NCBI RefSeq assembly: GCF_025725665.1
Contig: NZ_CP107009.1
Location: 3,410,001 to 3,474,000, forward strand
DNA length: 64,000 nucleotides
Direction: 5' to 3'
DNA from: Halomonas sp. LR3S48
GTDB lineage: Bacteria; Pseudomonadota; Gammaproteobacteria; Pseudomonadales; Halomonadaceae
The notes under the pieces were generated by a model. That model was not told the DNA's origin, ran no database searches, and saw only the letters and a program-made list of their open reading frames with translations. Both the position numbers and the translations under genes were made by a program. This document shows positions 49,346 to 59,465 of the stretch, in pieces (position 1 is the stretch's first letter; each line of letters opens with the position of its first letter).

Positions 49346-50464
49346 TCAGACGTGCCGCGAATAGCGTCTGGGCACTCGCGGCAGAATGCCGGTCAACAGC
49401 GTGTAACTGATGGTATCGCAATGCCGGGCCACCTCGTCGACAGAGAGTACCGCACCATGACGGGATCTCCCCCACAGCACCACCTCGGTGCCGATATCGG
49501 CCTCGGGGATGTCGGTGACATCCACCGTCAGCATGTCCATCGACACCTTGCCGGCCAGCACCGTGCGTTGGCCGGCTACCAGCACCGGGGTGCCATCGAC
49601 GGCATGCCGATCATAGCCATCGCCATAGCCACAGGCCACCACGGCGATGCGTGAAGGCCGTGGCGCCCGCCAGCGGCCGGCATAGCCCACCGGCTCACCG
49701 ACGGCCAGGTCGCGAACGGCGATGATCTCGGAACGCAGCGTCATCACCGGCTCGAGCCGGCGGCTGGCCTCGCTGGGCCGTTCCAGCGGATCGCTGCCGT
49801 ACAGCATCACGCCGGGGCGAACCCAACTACCATGTGCCTGGGGCCAGGCCAGGGTCGCCGGCGAGTTGGCCAGGCACAGCGGGGCGTCGAGCCGCTTCGC
49901 CAGCGCCCGCATGCACGCTAGCTGGCTGTCGAAATAGGTCGAGTCGAGCGCGTCGGCGGTGGCGAAGTGGCTCATCAGCATCAGGCCTGTGACACACGAG
50001 GGCGCGGCGGCCAGTCGCTCCCAGACCGCGACCGCCTGCTCGGGAGGAAAACCCAGCCGATGCATGCCGGAATCGACCTTGAGCCACACCGGAATCGGCC
50101 TGGCCGGACGATACGCCAGTAGCGCCCTCACCTGCCATTCGCTGTGCACCGCCATCCATAGCCCCAACGCTTCGACACGAGCCAGCTCCTGCGCCTCGAA
50201 GATACCTTCGAGCAGTACGATCGGCGCTTCGACACCACCTTCACGCAAGGCCTCGGCTTCCTCCAGGCAGGCCACGGCGAAGGCCGGCGGGCGCTGGCCT
50301 TCGGGCAGCGACTCCAGGGCGCGGGCGCACTCCGCGGCACCATGGCCGTAGGCATCGGCCTTGATCACGGCCAAGGCCCGGCTGTCGCCGGCCAGCTCTC
50401 GGGCCAGCGCATAATTGTGACGCAGGGCGTCAAGATCGATATCGGCAACCAGCGGCCTGGACAT
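49346..50464 (-). CDS. alr: alanine racemase
   Basis: This PLP enzyme makes D-alanine for peptidoglycan. The 372-residue product has the PLP lysine K35 in IKADAYGHGA, the LKVDSGMHRLGF block, VMLYGSDP, the catalytic tyrosine in VGYAGRW, and the C-terminal DMLTVDVTD. The ATG at 50464 follows GGAGGTTGCC; the longer frame adds four unconserved residues. It is probably cotranscribed with lpxL. Confidence 0.95.
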   Translation of the reverse strand: MSRPLVADIDLDALRHNYALARELAGDSRALAVIKADAYGHGAAECARALESLPEGQRPPAFAVACLEEAEALREGGVEAPIVLLEGIFEAQELARVEALGLWMAVHSEWQVRALLAYRPARPIPVWLKVDSGMHRLGFPPEQAVAVWERLAAAPSCVTGLMLMSHFATADALDSTYFDSQLACMRALAKRLDAPLCLANSPATLAWPQAHGSWVRPGVMLYGSDPLERPSEASRRLEPVMTLRSEIIAVRDLAVGEPVGYAGRWRAPRPSRIAVVACGYGDGYDRHAVDGTPVLVAGQRTVLAGKVSMDMLTVDVTDIPEADIGTEVVLWGRSRHGAVLSVDEVARHCDTISYTLLTGILPRVPRRYSRHV

Positions 50465-50525
50465 GGCAACCTCCATGGGTGAAATAGCGCAAAATTATCT
50501 TTTATATTCGAAGCTATTTCACGAA

Positions 50526-50552
50526 GAAAACCACCGATTTCTCGGTGGTTTC
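50526..50552 (-). terminator. Rho-independent terminator of the TolC-family gene
   Basis: AAACCACCGA and TCGGTGGTTT form a 10-bp stem with a 4-base loop; further A/T pairs extend it. On the minus strand TTTTCTTC follows. It lies about 43 bp beyond the TolC-family stop, before alr. Confidence 0.85.
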
Positions 50553-50594
50553 TGGAACTTAACACCACAATTCAACAAAAAAATCAGCCATTCA

Positions 50595-52064
50595 TCATGA
50601 AGGCGCCTGCGGGCGCTCACCGATGTTCATGACGGGGTCGTCGTTGACCTCGTCGGGGAGCTCCAGCAACACGCGCTCCTCCTCGGAGAGCCAGGCATTG
50701 ACGGCCTGGATCGAGTCCGGCCCGAGCAACCCTGCCTGCTGCTGCAACTGCAACAGACCGAGGACATAGTCGTAGCGCGCCTCGGCATGCTCGGCGATGG
50801 CATTGAACAGGTTCTGCTCGGCATTGAGTACATCGACGATATTGCGCGTGCCCACCTCATAGCCCGAACGCGTCGCTTCCAGGGCGCTCTGGTTGGAAAC
50901 GATCGCCTGACGCCGTGCCTCGACCGTTTCCACGTCGTTGTTCACACGGGTGAACAACGAGCGCACCTGCTGAATGGTGTCGCGCCGCTGGGCCTCGAAA
51001 TCGTACTGGCTGGCCTCGAGCAGGAAGCCGCTCTGGCGAATCTGCGCCTGGGTCGAGCCACCGGTGTAGAGCGGCAGACTGGCACGCAGGCCGACCTGGC
51101 TCTCCGACTGATGATTGGTCCCGGTGCGATCGGTATCCGACCAGCCATAGTTGGCGAAGGCCGACACCACCGGCAACTGGCCGGCCCGAGCCACGTCGAC
51201 GCTGCTACGCGCCACCTCGATGCCGGCCTCGGCCGACAGCACCAGGGGGCTGTTGGCCATGGCCAGCTCCACCCACTCCTCGCGATCCACCGGCACGGGG
51301 CGGGCAATGGGTACTTCGTCATCCAGCGCATCGATGCTGTCGTAGCGATGCCCGGTCAGTCGCTCCAGCGCCTCGAAGCTGACCTGCATCGCCCCTTCCG
51401 CGGCGAGGCGCTGGGCGCGGGCCAGGTCATATGAGGCCTGGGCCTCGTGGACGTCGGTAATCGCGATCAGTCCCACCTCGAAGCGCTCCTGCGCCTGCTC
51501 CAGTTGCCGGCTGATGGCGGCCTCCTGGGCGCGCCGCGCGCTGAGTACGTCGTGCGCTCGCAGAATCTCGAAGTAAGCGTTGGCCACGTTGAAGAGCAGC
51601 TGCTGAGCCGCCGCGTCGACCCCCAGGGCGTCACGATCGATCTCACGCTCGGCCCGTTCGAGCTGGGCGCGACGGGTCGGATCGAAGAGAGCCTGCTCGG
51701 CATCCAGGCTCAGGCCTACACTGTTGACCGTATCGTCCTGGGCGGCGCCGAACCCAGCGTCTCCTCCCCCTTGCCCGGGCACTTGAGCACCCGCCTGGCC
51801 CTCAAAGGAGCTCGAATAGACGCGTGAATGGGCGGCGTTACCGCCAATGGAGATCTGGGGCAACAGGGTGCCACGCTGTACGTCCCGTGCGGCTTCGGTG
51901 GCCCTGAAGCCAGCTCGGGTGGAGCTCAATTCGGCATCGTTGTCGAGCGCGTCCTGGGCAATGGTCCAGAGATCGGCAGCCTGGGCGTTGGCGGCCATGG
52001 CCATACCGACGAATACGGCCAGGCCGTGGCGGCGAAAACACCTGGAGATGGGGGAGCGGAGCAT
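50595..52064 (-). CDS. TolC family outer membrane efflux protein
   Basis: The 489-residue product has a Sec signal peptide (cleavage near ANAQA-AD) and the duplicated OEP domain of TolC (SVGLSLDAEQALFDPTRRAQLERAE and QVGLRASLPLYTGGSTQAQIRQS). It forms a trimeric outer-membrane tunnel that works with inner-membrane export pumps for proteins or drugs. The conserved GTRNIVDVLNAEQNLF segment in the second repeat is typical of TolC itself. No pump genes are adjacent. Confidence 0.92.
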   Translation of the reverse strand: MLRSPISRCFRRHGLAVFVGMAMAANAQAADLWTIAQDALDNDAELSSTRAGFRATEAARDVQRGTLLPQISIGGNAAHSRVYSSSFEGQAGAQVPGQGGGDAGFGAAQDDTVNSVGLSLDAEQALFDPTRRAQLERAEREIDRDALGVDAAAQQLLFNVANAYFEILRAHDVLSARRAQEAAISRQLEQAQERFEVGLIAITDVHEAQASYDLARAQRLAAEGAMQVSFEALERLTGHRYDSIDALDDEVPIARPVPVDREEWVELAMANSPLVLSAEAGIEVARSSVDVARAGQLPVVSAFANYGWSDTDRTGTNHQSESQVGLRASLPLYTGGSTQAQIRQSGFLLEASQYDFEAQRRDTIQQVRSLFTRVNNDVETVEARRQAIVSNQSALEATRSGYEVGTRNIVDVLNAEQNLFNAIAEHAEARYDYVLGLLQLQQQAGLLGPDSIQAVNAWLSEEERVLLELPDEVNDDPVMNIGERPQAPS

Positions 52065-52133
52065 TGGTTCTTTTCCCTTGTTCGACCCTGCATGGTAAGG
52101 ATGCTAATGATAACGCATCAGCATGCAGAAAAT

Positions 52134-52162
52134 ATGCAGCCGGTCCTTCCGACCGGCTGCAT
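52134..52162 (-). terminator. Rho-independent terminator of rpoS
   Basis: ATGCAGCCGGTC and GACCGGCTGCAT form a perfect 12-bp stem with a 5-base loop, about 18 bp beyond the rpoS stop. On the minus strand a T-rich run (ATATTTTCTG) follows. Confidence 0.9.
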
Positions 52163-52180
52163 CTTGGCGCATCGATTCCG

Positions 52181-53167
52181 CTACTCGTTGAAGATGTTGT
52201 CCATCGAGAGGCCCTGCTTCTCGAGTACGCGGCGCAGCTTCTTCAGCGCCTCCACCTGGATCTGGCGCACCCGCTCACGGGTCAGACCGATCTCGTCGCC
52301 AACCTCCTCCAGCGTGGCCGCCTCGTGGCCGCGCAGCCCGAAGCGGCGCACCACCACTTCCATCTGCTTCTCGGTCAACTCCGCCAGCCAGTCGTCGACA
52401 TGCTGCTTGACGTCGATGTCGACCAGCGACGACTCGGGGCCCTGCTCATTGTCGTCGGCCAGGGTCTCGATCAGCGGCTTGTCGCTGTCGCCGCCCATGG
52501 GGTAGTCCACCGAGGAGACACGCTCGTTGAGCCCCATCATCTTCTTCACCGCCTCGACCGGCTTGTCGAGGTGGTCGGCGATCTCTTCCGGGGTGGCCTC
52601 GTGATCCAGCTTCTGGGTCAGTTCACGTGCCGCCCGCAGATAGATGTTGAGTTCCTTGACGACGTGAATCGGCAGCCGGATGGTACGGGTCTGGTTCATC
52701 AACGCCCGCTCGATGGTCTGGCGGATCCACCAGGTGGCGTAGGTGGAAAAACGAAAGCCGCGCTCGGGGTCGAACTTCTCCACCGCCCGTATCAGACCGA
52801 GGTTACCCTCCTCGATCAGGTCGAGCAGCGTCAGTCCCCGGTTGAGATAGCGCCGGGCGATCTTGACCACCAGCCTCAGATTGGACTCGATCATCCTGGC
52901 CCGGCCCGCGGGGTCGCCCTTCTGAGCCAGGCGGCCGTAGTAGACCTCCTCTTCGGGCGTCAACAGAGGCGAGAAGCCTATCTCATTGAGATATATCTGG
53001 GTGGCGTCTAGGCTATGATGGTAGTGCTTGTCCTCGCGACTCAGCGCCTTCTCGAAGGCAGCGTCATCGTCACTGACCGAATTGTCCGATTCCGCCTCGA
53101 GGTCCTGCTCCGCCTCGGTGACGTCATCGAGATCCACATCCTGAAGGTCCCGTTCAAGTATGCTCAT
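52181..53167 (-). CDS. rpoS: RNA polymerase sigma factor RpoS
   Basis: This 328-residue sigma-70 family protein is the general stress and stationary-phase sigma factor. Region 1.2 has [24 protein letters not shown]; region 2 has [55 protein letters not shown]; region 4 has [28 protein letters not shown]. It has an acidic N-terminal extension of about 50 residues. It follows nlpD by 145 bp; as in other gammaproteobacteria, its main promoter probably lies within nlpD. Confidence 0.97.
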   Translation of the reverse strand: MSILERDLQDVDLDDVTEAEQDLEAESDNSVSDDDAAFEKALSREDKHYHHSLDATQIYLNEIGFSPLLTPEEEVYYGRLAQKGDPAGRARMIESNLRLVVKIARRYLNRGLTLLDLIEEGNLGLIRAVEKFDPERGFRFSTYATWWIRQTIERALMNQTRTIRLPIHVVKELNIYLRAARELTQKLDHEATPEEIADHLDKPVEAVKKMMGLNERVSSVDYPMGGDSDKPLIETLADDNEQGPESSLVDIDVKQHVDDWLAELTEKQMEVVVRRFGLRGHEAATLEEVGDEIGLTRERVRQIQVEALKKLRRVLEKQGLSMDNIFNE

Positions 53168-53312
53168 CGGTTGCTACCCCGTGGTTTCGTCCTGAAATGC
53201 CTGTTGCTCTGGCATGGCTTGTAGCACGCAGAGTTCTATTGTTATGACTCCTCATGGTACCAACGGTACCGATGCCCACCTGATGGTCCGATGACGGCAA
53301 CCGCTATGTAGA

Positions 53313-54395
53313 CTACCGTTCCGGCAAGAATTTCAGGGGGTCCTGAGGCTGGCCATCCTTGCGCACCTCGAAGTGCAGCCTGGCACTTTCAGCATCGCTA
53401 TCGCCCATCGTGGCGATCACCTGACCCGCTTCGACCACATCGTTCTCCGTTACCCGAAGACTGTCGTTGTGGGCATAGGCGCTCAGGTACTGGTCATTGT
53501 GCTTGAGCAGGATGAGGTTGCCGTAGCCCCGCACCCCACTACCGGCATAGACCACGATACCGGGTCCGGCTGCTCTCACAGGTTGCCCCTTTTGCCCGGC
53601 GATATCAATGCCGGCGGTGATGCTTCCACCTTCACCGAAACGGCCGACCAATTCACCGTCGGCGGGCCACTGCCAGGGGACTTCAGCTACCGGCGTATAG
53701 GTACGACCACTGCTCTCGGGTTGACGTTCCGGTTCCCCTGCCACTTGGGTGCCGGCATCTGCCGAAGGCTGGGCCGCCGGTTCCTGCTGTGCCTCGGGCT
53801 CGGACTCGGGCTGCGCGGCGATGGCCACCTCGGGCTCTACCCTGGGCTCCGGCTCACGCTCCGGCTGGGCCTGCGGCTCCGGCTGGGTCTGGGTCTGGGT
53901 CTGGGCGATACTCTGCGCACCAGCCACCGCGGTATCGCTAGGTACGCTCGTCCCGCCTTCGAGAGGTTCGGCCGTCAGCCTTCGATTGCGCTCAATGGCC
54001 TCTTGATCCGGCATCAGCCAGTCATCGTCGCCCGATTGGGTTGCGGTTGCGGTACCGCCGCCGAGAGCAGTGGCCGTTGCAACCTGGGCGCTCCCCAGCT
54101 CATTGGAACGGGCCCCGCCGGAGGGCGCGGCTTCTCCTTCGCCCAGGCGCAGTTGCTGTCCAGGCTCGATGCGGTAAGGCGGGCCAATCTGGTTGAGTCT
54201 GGCCAGGTCGCGATAGTCCATATCGTGACGCCAGGCGATGCCATACAGGGTATCGCCTGACTCGACAGTGTAATGGCTGGCCGATGCCCGCTCGCGGCTC
54301 ACCGAGAGATCACGAACTTGAGGAGTGGAATACTCCTGGACGGCGCAGCCGGCCACTGCCATGGCAACGGCCGAGACGAGAAATACCTTACGCAT
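53313..54395 (-). CDS. nlpD: lipoprotein NlpD, murein hydrolase activator
   Basis: The 360-residue lipoprotein has a type II signal peptide with AVAGC at 13-17, a LysM domain (about 41-84, HYTVESGDTLYGIAWRH), a Gln/Pro/Glu-rich linker of about 90 residues, and a C-terminal M23-like LytM domain (GRFGEGGSITAGIDIAGQKG). The LytM part lacks a full set of zinc ligands, so it should activate the amidase AmiC at the division site without cutting murein. It precedes rpoS and overlaps the DUF368 gene by 8 bp. Confidence 0.95.
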   Translation of the reverse strand: MRKVFLVSAVAMAVAGCAVQEYSTPQVRDLSVSRERASASHYTVESGDTLYGIAWRHDMDYRDLARLNQIGPPYRIEPGQQLRLGEGEAAPSGGARSNELGSAQVATATALGGGTATATQSGDDDWLMPDQEAIERNRRLTAEPLEGGTSVPSDTAVAGAQSIAQTQTQTQPEPQAQPEREPEPRVEPEVAIAAQPESEPEAQQEPAAQPSADAGTQVAGEPERQPESSGRTYTPVAEVPWQWPADGELVGRFGEGGSITAGIDIAGQKGQPVRAAGPGIVVYAGSGVRGYGNLILLKHNDQYLSAYAHNDSLRVTENDVVEAGQVIATMGDSDAESARLHFEVRKDGQPQDPLKFLPER

Positions 54396-55374
54396 TGGAG
54401 CCCTCCTCCTTGTCAGACGATGTGTGAGAGCCGTTCCCTGCCTTGCCGGGTGCGCTGCCCCCCGAATGGTGGCTCAGTGCCAGTACCAGAGCCGCCCCGA
54501 CCAGCATGGCGACCACCACGGGCACCAGCAGGCCGGGCTCCCCGGTCAGGTTGGCGTAGTCCCCGGGCATCAGGTAGCGGTAATCGAGCGGGATCACCTG
54601 TCCCTCGGGACCGAGCTGATAGCGTACCAGCTCGCGCCAAGGCCACAGTACCGGCAACGAGCCGACGATGAAGCCGACCAGCAGCTGCAGGGTCGCAGTG
54701 TGATAGTGACGCAGCAGCCAGGAGAGCAGCCGCGAGAAGCCGAACAGGCCAATCAGGCAGCCCACTGCGAAGGTCGAGAGCAGCGCCAGGTCGAAGCTGC
54801 GAATCCCCTGCATCACGGTGCCGTAGAGCCCCATGGTCAGCAACAGGAAACTGCCGGAAACACCTGGCAGCAGCAAGGCGCTGATGGCAATCGCGCCGCC
54901 GATGACCAATACCAGCGATGGGTTGCCCAGTTGGGTGACCAGTGGCATCAGCGATGGCAGTCCATGCGCCAGTAACAGACCCACTACCAGTGGAATCAGG
55001 TGCCACAGCTTCCAGTCTGCCGGGTGACGGCCCACCACGATGGCCGAGGCCGCTACCAGGCCGAAGAAAAAGCCGTTGAGCAGCAGTGGGTAATCGTCCA
55101 TGAGCCAGACGACCAGATGCGCCACGCTGACCAGGCTGGCTCCGATACCGAGCAGCAGCGGTATCGCAAAGGCCAGGTTGAGGTGGGCGAAGAGCCCCGC
55201 CAGGCCGCCGCGGCGCCAGGCTGAGAACGCGCTGGGGCCAAACTGCTTGATGGTATGAATGAGTTCCTCGTAGATGCCCGTGATGAAGGCAATGGTACCG
55301 CCGGAAACCCCGGGCACGGCATCGGCCGCCCCCATGCCGGCGCCCTTGAGGAAGACACTGAATTGTCGCTTCAA
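54388..55374 (-). CDS. DUF368 membrane protein, PopT-like undecaprenyl-phosphate translocase
   Basis: The 328-residue protein has about nine TM helices and the family signature KGAGMGAADAVPGVSGGTIAFITGIYEELI, with a second inverted copy around ISALLLPGVSGSFLLLTMGLYG. DUF368 proteins (PopT) recycle undecaprenyl phosphate across the inner membrane for peptidoglycan and other envelope polymers, and matter in alkaline or saline conditions. It overlaps nlpD by 8 bp and pcm by 4 bp, so it is coupled to both. Confidence 0.85.
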   Translation of the reverse strand: MKRQFSVFLKGAGMGAADAVPGVSGGTIAFITGIYEELIHTIKQFGPSAFSAWRRGGLAGLFAHLNLAFAIPLLLGIGASLVSVAHLVVWLMDDYPLLLNGFFFGLVAASAIVVGRHPADWKLWHLIPLVVGLLLAHGLPSLMPLVTQLGNPSLVLVIGGAIAISALLLPGVSGSFLLLTMGLYGTVMQGIRSFDLALLSTFAVGCLIGLFGFSRLLSWLLRHYHTATLQLLVGFIVGSLPVLWPWRELVRYQLGPEGQVIPLDYRYLMPGDYANLTGEPGLLVPVVVAMLVGAALVLALSHHSGGSAPGKAGNGSHTSSDKEEGSNA

Positions 55375-56051
55375 CGAATCACTCCTTGCAGCAGCGGCAC
55401 GAAACGCACGCGCTCCAGCCGCTGAACGTCATGTTGAGAACCCGCGCGGCGCACCCGGGTCAGCCACTGCTCGCCGTTGGGATCGGCCAGCGGCAGGATC
55501 ATCACGCCCTCTTCGGAAAGCTGCGAGATCAATACCTCGGGCAACTCGTGGGCACAGGCGGTGAGCAGCACGACGTCGAACGGCGCCGCCTCCTGCCAGC
55601 CATGGCCACCATCCGCCAGGCGCAGGCGCGCATTATGCGCTTGCAACAAACGCAGCCGCTTGGCTGCCCGATGATGCAAGGCATTGATTCGTTCGACCGA
55701 CCAGAGTTCCGGCACCAGCCGCGACAGGATCAGCGTCTGGTAACCGGAGCCGGTGCCGATCTCCAGCACGCGCCCAGGCGCCTCCTTCATCACCAGTTCG
55801 GTCATGCGCGCCACCATCCACGGCTGGGACAGGGTCTGCCCATGACCGATGGGCAGCGAGGTATCCTCATAGGCGCGGTGGGCCAACGCCTCGTCGAGAA
55901 AGAAATGGCGTGGCTCGGCGGCCATCACGCGGAGCACGCGTTCGTCGACGATGCCCTGCCTGGCCAGGCGCGCCACCATGCGGTCGCGGGTTCGCTGCGA
56001 CGTCATGCCGACGCCGCGCAACAGCTCGGGTAATTGCTCAGGTGAATGCAT
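55371..56051 (-). CDS. pcm: protein-L-isoaspartate O-methyltransferase
   Basis: Pcm repairs isoaspartyl residues in aged proteins using S-adenosylmethionine. The 226-residue product has [21 protein letters not shown] and the SAM motif [12 protein letters not shown]. It has about 15 extra N-terminal residues compared with E. coli. The start at 56051 (AGGG eight bases upstream) overlaps surE by 14 bp; the ATG at 56006 is an alternative that gives the E. coli-like length. Confidence 0.95.
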   Translation of the reverse strand: MHSPEQLPELLRGVGMTSQRTRDRMVARLARQGIVDERVLRVMAAEPRHFFLDEALAHRAYEDTSLPIGHGQTLSQPWMVARMTELVMKEAPGRVLEIGTGSGYQTLILSRLVPELWSVERINALHHRAAKRLRLLQAHNARLRLADGGHGWQEAAPFDVVLLTACAHELPEVLISQLSEEGVMILPLADPNGEQWLTRVRRAGSQHDVQRLERVRFVPLLQGVIR

Positions 56052-56784
56052 CCAACCAGCCCTGCACATCCGCAATGGCCGCACGCTGCGTCAAGTCGGT
56101 CTGCAGCGGCGTGATCGAAACGTAGCCCGCCTCGATGGCGGCAAAATCGGTATCCGGCCCATCATCGGCATTCTCTCCCACGGCCGCAATCCAGTAGCGC
56201 AAACGGCCCCGTGGGTCGCGTACCTCCATCGGCCGCTCCGCCGGGCCGCGGTAGCCCATGCGAGTCACGCGGAAGCCCTGGATCTGCTCCCAGGGCAGGT
56301 CCGGCACGTTGACGTTGAGCAGGCTGCGCGGCGGCAGCGAGAGTTGGTCGGCCGCGCCGACCAGGCTGGCCGCCACGCGACCGGCAGTGTCGAAATGACG
56401 CGAACCCACCAGCGACATGGCGATGGCCGGCATGCCCAGGTTACGGCCTTCCATGGCTGCAGCCACGGTCCCGGAATAGAGCACGTCGTCGCCCAGGTTA
56501 CCGCCGTGGTTGATCCCCGAGATCACCAGGTCGGGGCGCTCGTCCCATACCCCGTTCACACCCAGGTAGACGCAGTCGGCCGGCGTGCCGTCGACACAGT
56601 GGAAGCCGTTGTCCAGCGAGGTCAACGCCAGGGGGCGGTTCAGGGTCAGCGAGTTGCTGGCGCCGCTGCGGTCGCGATCGGGCGCCACCACGCGCAGCCG
56701 AGCATGAGGCTCCAGGGCCTCGTACAGGGCGCGAAGGCCCGGCGCATGCACACCGTCATCGTTGGAAAGCAGGAGTCTGCGCAT
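56038..56784 (-). CDS. surE: 5'/3'-nucleotidase SurE
   Basis: SurE is a metal-dependent nucleotidase that removes phosphate from nucleoside monophosphates and short polyphosphates in stationary phase. The 248-residue product has [10 protein letters not shown] (metal ligands), [15 protein letters not shown] and [21 protein letters not shown]. It follows truD by 3 bp and overlaps pcm, which continues the coupled chain towards rpoS. Confidence 0.96.
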   Translation of the reverse strand: MRRLLLSNDDGVHAPGLRALYEALEPHARLRVVAPDRDRSGASNSLTLNRPLALTSLDNGFHCVDGTPADCVYLGVNGVWDERPDLVISGINHGGNLGDDVLYSGTVAAAMEGRNLGMPAIAMSLVGSRHFDTAGRVAASLVGAADQLSLPPRSLLNVNVPDLPWEQIQGFRVTRMGYRGPAERPMEVRDPRGRLRYWIAAVGENADDGPDTDFAAIEAGYVSITPLQTDLTQRAAIADVQGWLDAFT

Positions 56785-56787
56785 TTG

Positions 56788-57852
56788 TTAGCCCTCTGCC
56801 GGTAGCGTCAAGGTGGGATGTTCGATGAGTTCGCGCAGCACCGCCGTGGCGAAGCTGCCACGAGGGAGACGAAAGTCGAGCCGCGCCACGTTTTCTTCTA
56901 TCGCGAGCCGCGGCTGGTCCAGGCGCATGCGCAAGGGCCGCCGCGCCATCTTCACGCCGGCCCGCTCGAGGCCTTGGCAAAGCTCTGTATTGCGCTCAAC
57001 GATGACTCGCTCATAGTGCATGGCCTCGCCCGCGGCGAGCGAGGCGCCCACCCCCCACAGCACGCCGGAAGGGTGCAGGTCGAGCCTGTCGGCACGCGCG
57101 TCCAGCTCGGCATCGGGCGTTTCGACCGTAAATTGGCTCGCGGTGCCGTCGAGTATCGCCACGTCTCCCGGCACCAGCCGCTGCCAGCTGCCATCCGTCA
57201 GGCGCATGGTCACCAGCTCGTTGAACAGATAGCTGCGTGCGGCGGAAAGCAGCATGCCCTCGCGATCGTCGCGCTTGCGCCAGCCACGCGCCAGCACAGC
57301 ACGCGCACGGGCCAGATTGCGCCCCCCAGGTCCGAAACGCTGGGGACCGAACAGATTGGGCACGCCATGGCGGCACAGCCAGGCCCAGCGCGCCTCGAGG
57401 TCATCGCTTATCGCCTCTCCCGAGATGCGCAGCGAGAAGCGATTGGCCCGGTGCACGCCACGCTTGAGCTTGCGCGGATGACGCACCTGCTCGAGCACCC
57501 GCACGCCGCAGCCGGCCAGTTGCTCGGCCAGGTCGTCCGGCGCCTGCTGCCCCGGCAAATGTACCGAGAGCCACTGCCGGGTCACGGCGATGCGATCCTT
57601 CATGCCCGAGTAGCCCACCGCCCGCACCGGCACTCCGCAGGCCCGCGCCAGGTGACGCACCGCCTCCAGGGTGGTGAGCCCCCGCTTCTCGATCCACAGC
57701 CAGACGTGTTCTCCCTGCCCCTCGGGGGCGAAGCCGAGGATCTCCTCGACCACGAAATCCTCGGGTGTGGCACGGAACTCCCCGGCACGCGGGGAGCCGA
57801 ACTCGGCCTCGGTGGCGCGGGGCCAGTCGTCCGGCCGGAAAGGCTCGCTCAC
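56788..57852 (-). CDS. truD: tRNA pseudouridine(13) synthase TruD
   Basis: TruD makes pseudouridine 13 in tRNA-Glu. The 354-residue product has [21 protein letters not shown], the catalytic Asp in GYSGMKDR, and NLFGPQRFG. The start is a GTG at 57852 whose bases form GTGA with the ispF stop. The frame continues upstream to 57999 inside ispF, but the family N-terminus begins at this GTG. Confidence 0.94.
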   Translation of the reverse strand: MSEPFRPDDWPRATEAEFGSPRAGEFRATPEDFVVEEILGFAPEGQGEHVWLWIEKRGLTTLEAVRHLARACGVPVRAVGYSGMKDRIAVTRQWLSVHLPGQQAPDDLAEQLAGCGVRVLEQVRHPRKLKRGVHRANRFSLRISGEAISDDLEARWAWLCRHGVPNLFGPQRFGPGGRNLARARAVLARGWRKRDDREGMLLSAARSYLFNELVTMRLTDGSWQRLVPGDVAILDGTASQFTVETPDAELDARADRLDLHPSGVLWGVGASLAAGEAMHYERVIVERNTELCQGLERAGVKMARRPLRMRLDQPRLAIEENVARLDFRLPRGSFATAVLRELIEHPTLTLPAEG

Positions 57853-58337
57853 GCCGCGCCCCCCGCCCGTGTCAGCAGTACCACGGCCTCGGCGGCAATG
57901 CCCTCGCCGCGGCCGGTGAAACCCAGCCGCTCGCTGGTGGTGGCCTTGACGTTGACCCCATCCAGGGGAAGGTCGAGATCTTCGGCGATATGGCTGCACA
58001 TGGCAGCGACATGAGGCGCCAGCCTTGGCGCCTGGGCGATCACCGTGGCGTCGACGTTACCGACCCGGTAGCCCGCCTCACGCACCAGCGTCAGCACATG
58101 GCGCAGCAGGACGCGACTGTCGGCACCGGCCCAGGCCGGGTCGGTATCGGGAAAGTGACGGCCGATGTCCCCCAGGGCGCAAGCGCCGAGCAGCGCATCG
58201 CTGATGGCGTGCAGCAGGACGTCACCGTCGGAATGGGCGACGAAACCGTGACCGAAGGGGATGGTAACGCCACCGATCACCAGATGGTCGCCGTCGCCGA
58301 AACGGTGAACGTCGAAGCCGTGGCCGATACGCAGCAT
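57849..58337 (-). CDS. ispF: 2-C-methyl-D-erythritol 2,4-cyclodiphosphate synthase
   Basis: IspF makes MEcPP, the fifth step of the non-mevalonate isoprenoid route. The 162-residue product has [15 protein letters not shown] (metal-binding Asp and His), [18 protein letters not shown], and [18 protein letters not shown]. It is directly adjacent to ispD (no spacer) and overlaps truD, the standard ispDF arrangement. Confidence 0.97.
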   Translation of the reverse strand: MLRIGHGFDVHRFGDGDHLVIGGVTIPFGHGFVAHSDGDVLLHAISDALLGACALGDIGRHFPDTDPAWAGADSRVLLRHVLTLVREAGYRVGNVDATVIAQAPRLAPHVAAMCSHIAEDLDLPLDGVNVKATTSERLGFTGRGEGIAAEAVVLLTRAGGAA

Positions 58338-59075
58338 TCAGGGAGCCTCCTCGTGCACATGCCCGGGGCCTGACAGGAGTTCATCCCACTGTGCAGCCAG
58401 GATATGGCCTGCCAACGCCAGGTCCTCCGGATGAGTGATCTTGATGTTGTCGCGCCGCCCGGGCACCAGTTGCGGTGCGAGGCCCATTGCCTCCACTGCC
58501 GACGCCTCGTCGGTGATCTCGAGCCCGCTCGCGGCAGCCTCGCCCAGTGCCCGTCGCAACAGGCCATAGCGAAAGCCCTGGGGGGTTTGCGCCTGCCACA
58601 ATCCGACGCGTGCCTCAGTACGAGCCACGCGCCCCTGGCCATCGTCTCGCTTCATGGTATCGGCCGCGGGAGTCGCCAACAGCCCGCCCACCGGGTCCTG
58701 CCTCAGGGCAGCGTAAAGATGAGTAAGATCATCGACTCTCACGCAGGGGCGCGCCACGTCGTGGACCAGTACCCAGTCGTCGTCCTCCGCCTCGTCGGCG
58801 AAGGACGCCAGCGCCTGTCGCACCGAATCGGCGCGCTCTGCCCCGCCGGGGCTCCGCCCCCACTGGGCGAACGGCACCCAGGCCGGGTCGAAGTGGGCAT
58901 CGTCCGGGTCGAGACAAAGGCACAGCCGCGCCTCGGGAAAAGCCCGGTGCAGCCGTGCCAGCGTGTGCGCCAGCACCGGCCGGCCGGCCAGCATCAGGTA
59001 CTGCTTGGGTAGCGCGGCGCCCATGCGCCGTCCACGGCCTGCTGCAGGCACCACCAGCCACAGGCGTTCATTCAT
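58338..59075 (-). CDS. ispD: 2-C-methyl-D-erythritol 4-phosphate cytidylyltransferase
   Basis: IspD transfers CMP from CTP to methylerythritol phosphate. The 245-residue product has the nucleotide-binding VVPAAGRGRRMGAALPKQYL, the HDVARPCVR block and LVPGRRDNIKITHPEDLALA. The start ATG at 59075 overlaps the ftsB stop by 8 bp. A C-terminal tail of about 20 residues (ELLSGPGHVHEEAP) is longer than usual. Confidence 0.96.
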   Translation of the reverse strand: MNERLWLVVPAAGRGRRMGAALPKQYLMLAGRPVLAHTLARLHRAFPEARLCLCLDPDDAHFDPAWVPFAQWGRSPGGAERADSVRQALASFADEAEDDDWVLVHDVARPCVRVDDLTHLYAALRQDPVGGLLATPAADTMKRDDGQGRVARTEARVGLWQAQTPQGFRYGLLRRALGEAAASGLEITDEASAVEAMGLAPQLVPGRRDNIKITHPEDLALAGHILAAQWDELLSGPGHVHEEAP

Positions 59076-59391
59076 TCGAGTTTCCCGCGCGAACGCCCGA
59101 CGCACCACCCTCGGTCGCCACGCCGGGCACCCAGTAGAACTGCTCGTCGGTACGCACCATGCCGATATCGCTGCGCGCCCGCTCCTCGATGGCATCGAGC
59201 CCTGTCTTGAGATCCACCACCTCGGCGGCCAGCCGTTCGTTGCGGTCGCGCAGCGGCTTGTTGGCGGCGTCGAGAACGGCTACGCGCTCGCGAATCTCGC
59301 GCAGCTCTTCGATGCCGCCGTCGCCGAGCCACAGGCGATACTGCAGCAGCGCCAGCAGCAGGAGCAGGGCGATGGCAAGCCACTTGAGCAT
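59068..59391 (-). CDS. ftsB: cell division protein FtsB
   Basis: The 107-residue protein has one N-terminal TM helix (WLAIALLLLLALLQYRLW) and a periplasmic coiled coil (about 28-75) with the ERARSDIGMVRTDEQFYWV block. FtsB joins FtsL and FtsQ in the divisome core. It starts the long leftward run into ispD, ispF and rpoS. The usual upstream enolase gene is not present here. Confidence 0.92.
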   Translation of the reverse strand: MLKWLAIALLLLLALLQYRLWLGDGGIEELREIRERVAVLDAANKPLRDRNERLAAEVVDLKTGLDAIEERARSDIGMVRTDEQFYWVPGVATEGGASGVRAGNSNE

Positions 59392-59465
59392 CGGCTGACG
59401 TCCTCATGATTCTGAATGGCCGGCATTATGCCATCATCGCCGGTCCGGCTCACGCCCTGAACGCC

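Noticed and set aside
53256..53270. GGTACC-AAC-GGTACC between nlpD and rpoS as an operator
   Set aside because: It is two short restriction-type palindromes with no match to a known regulator site and no evidence of conservation.
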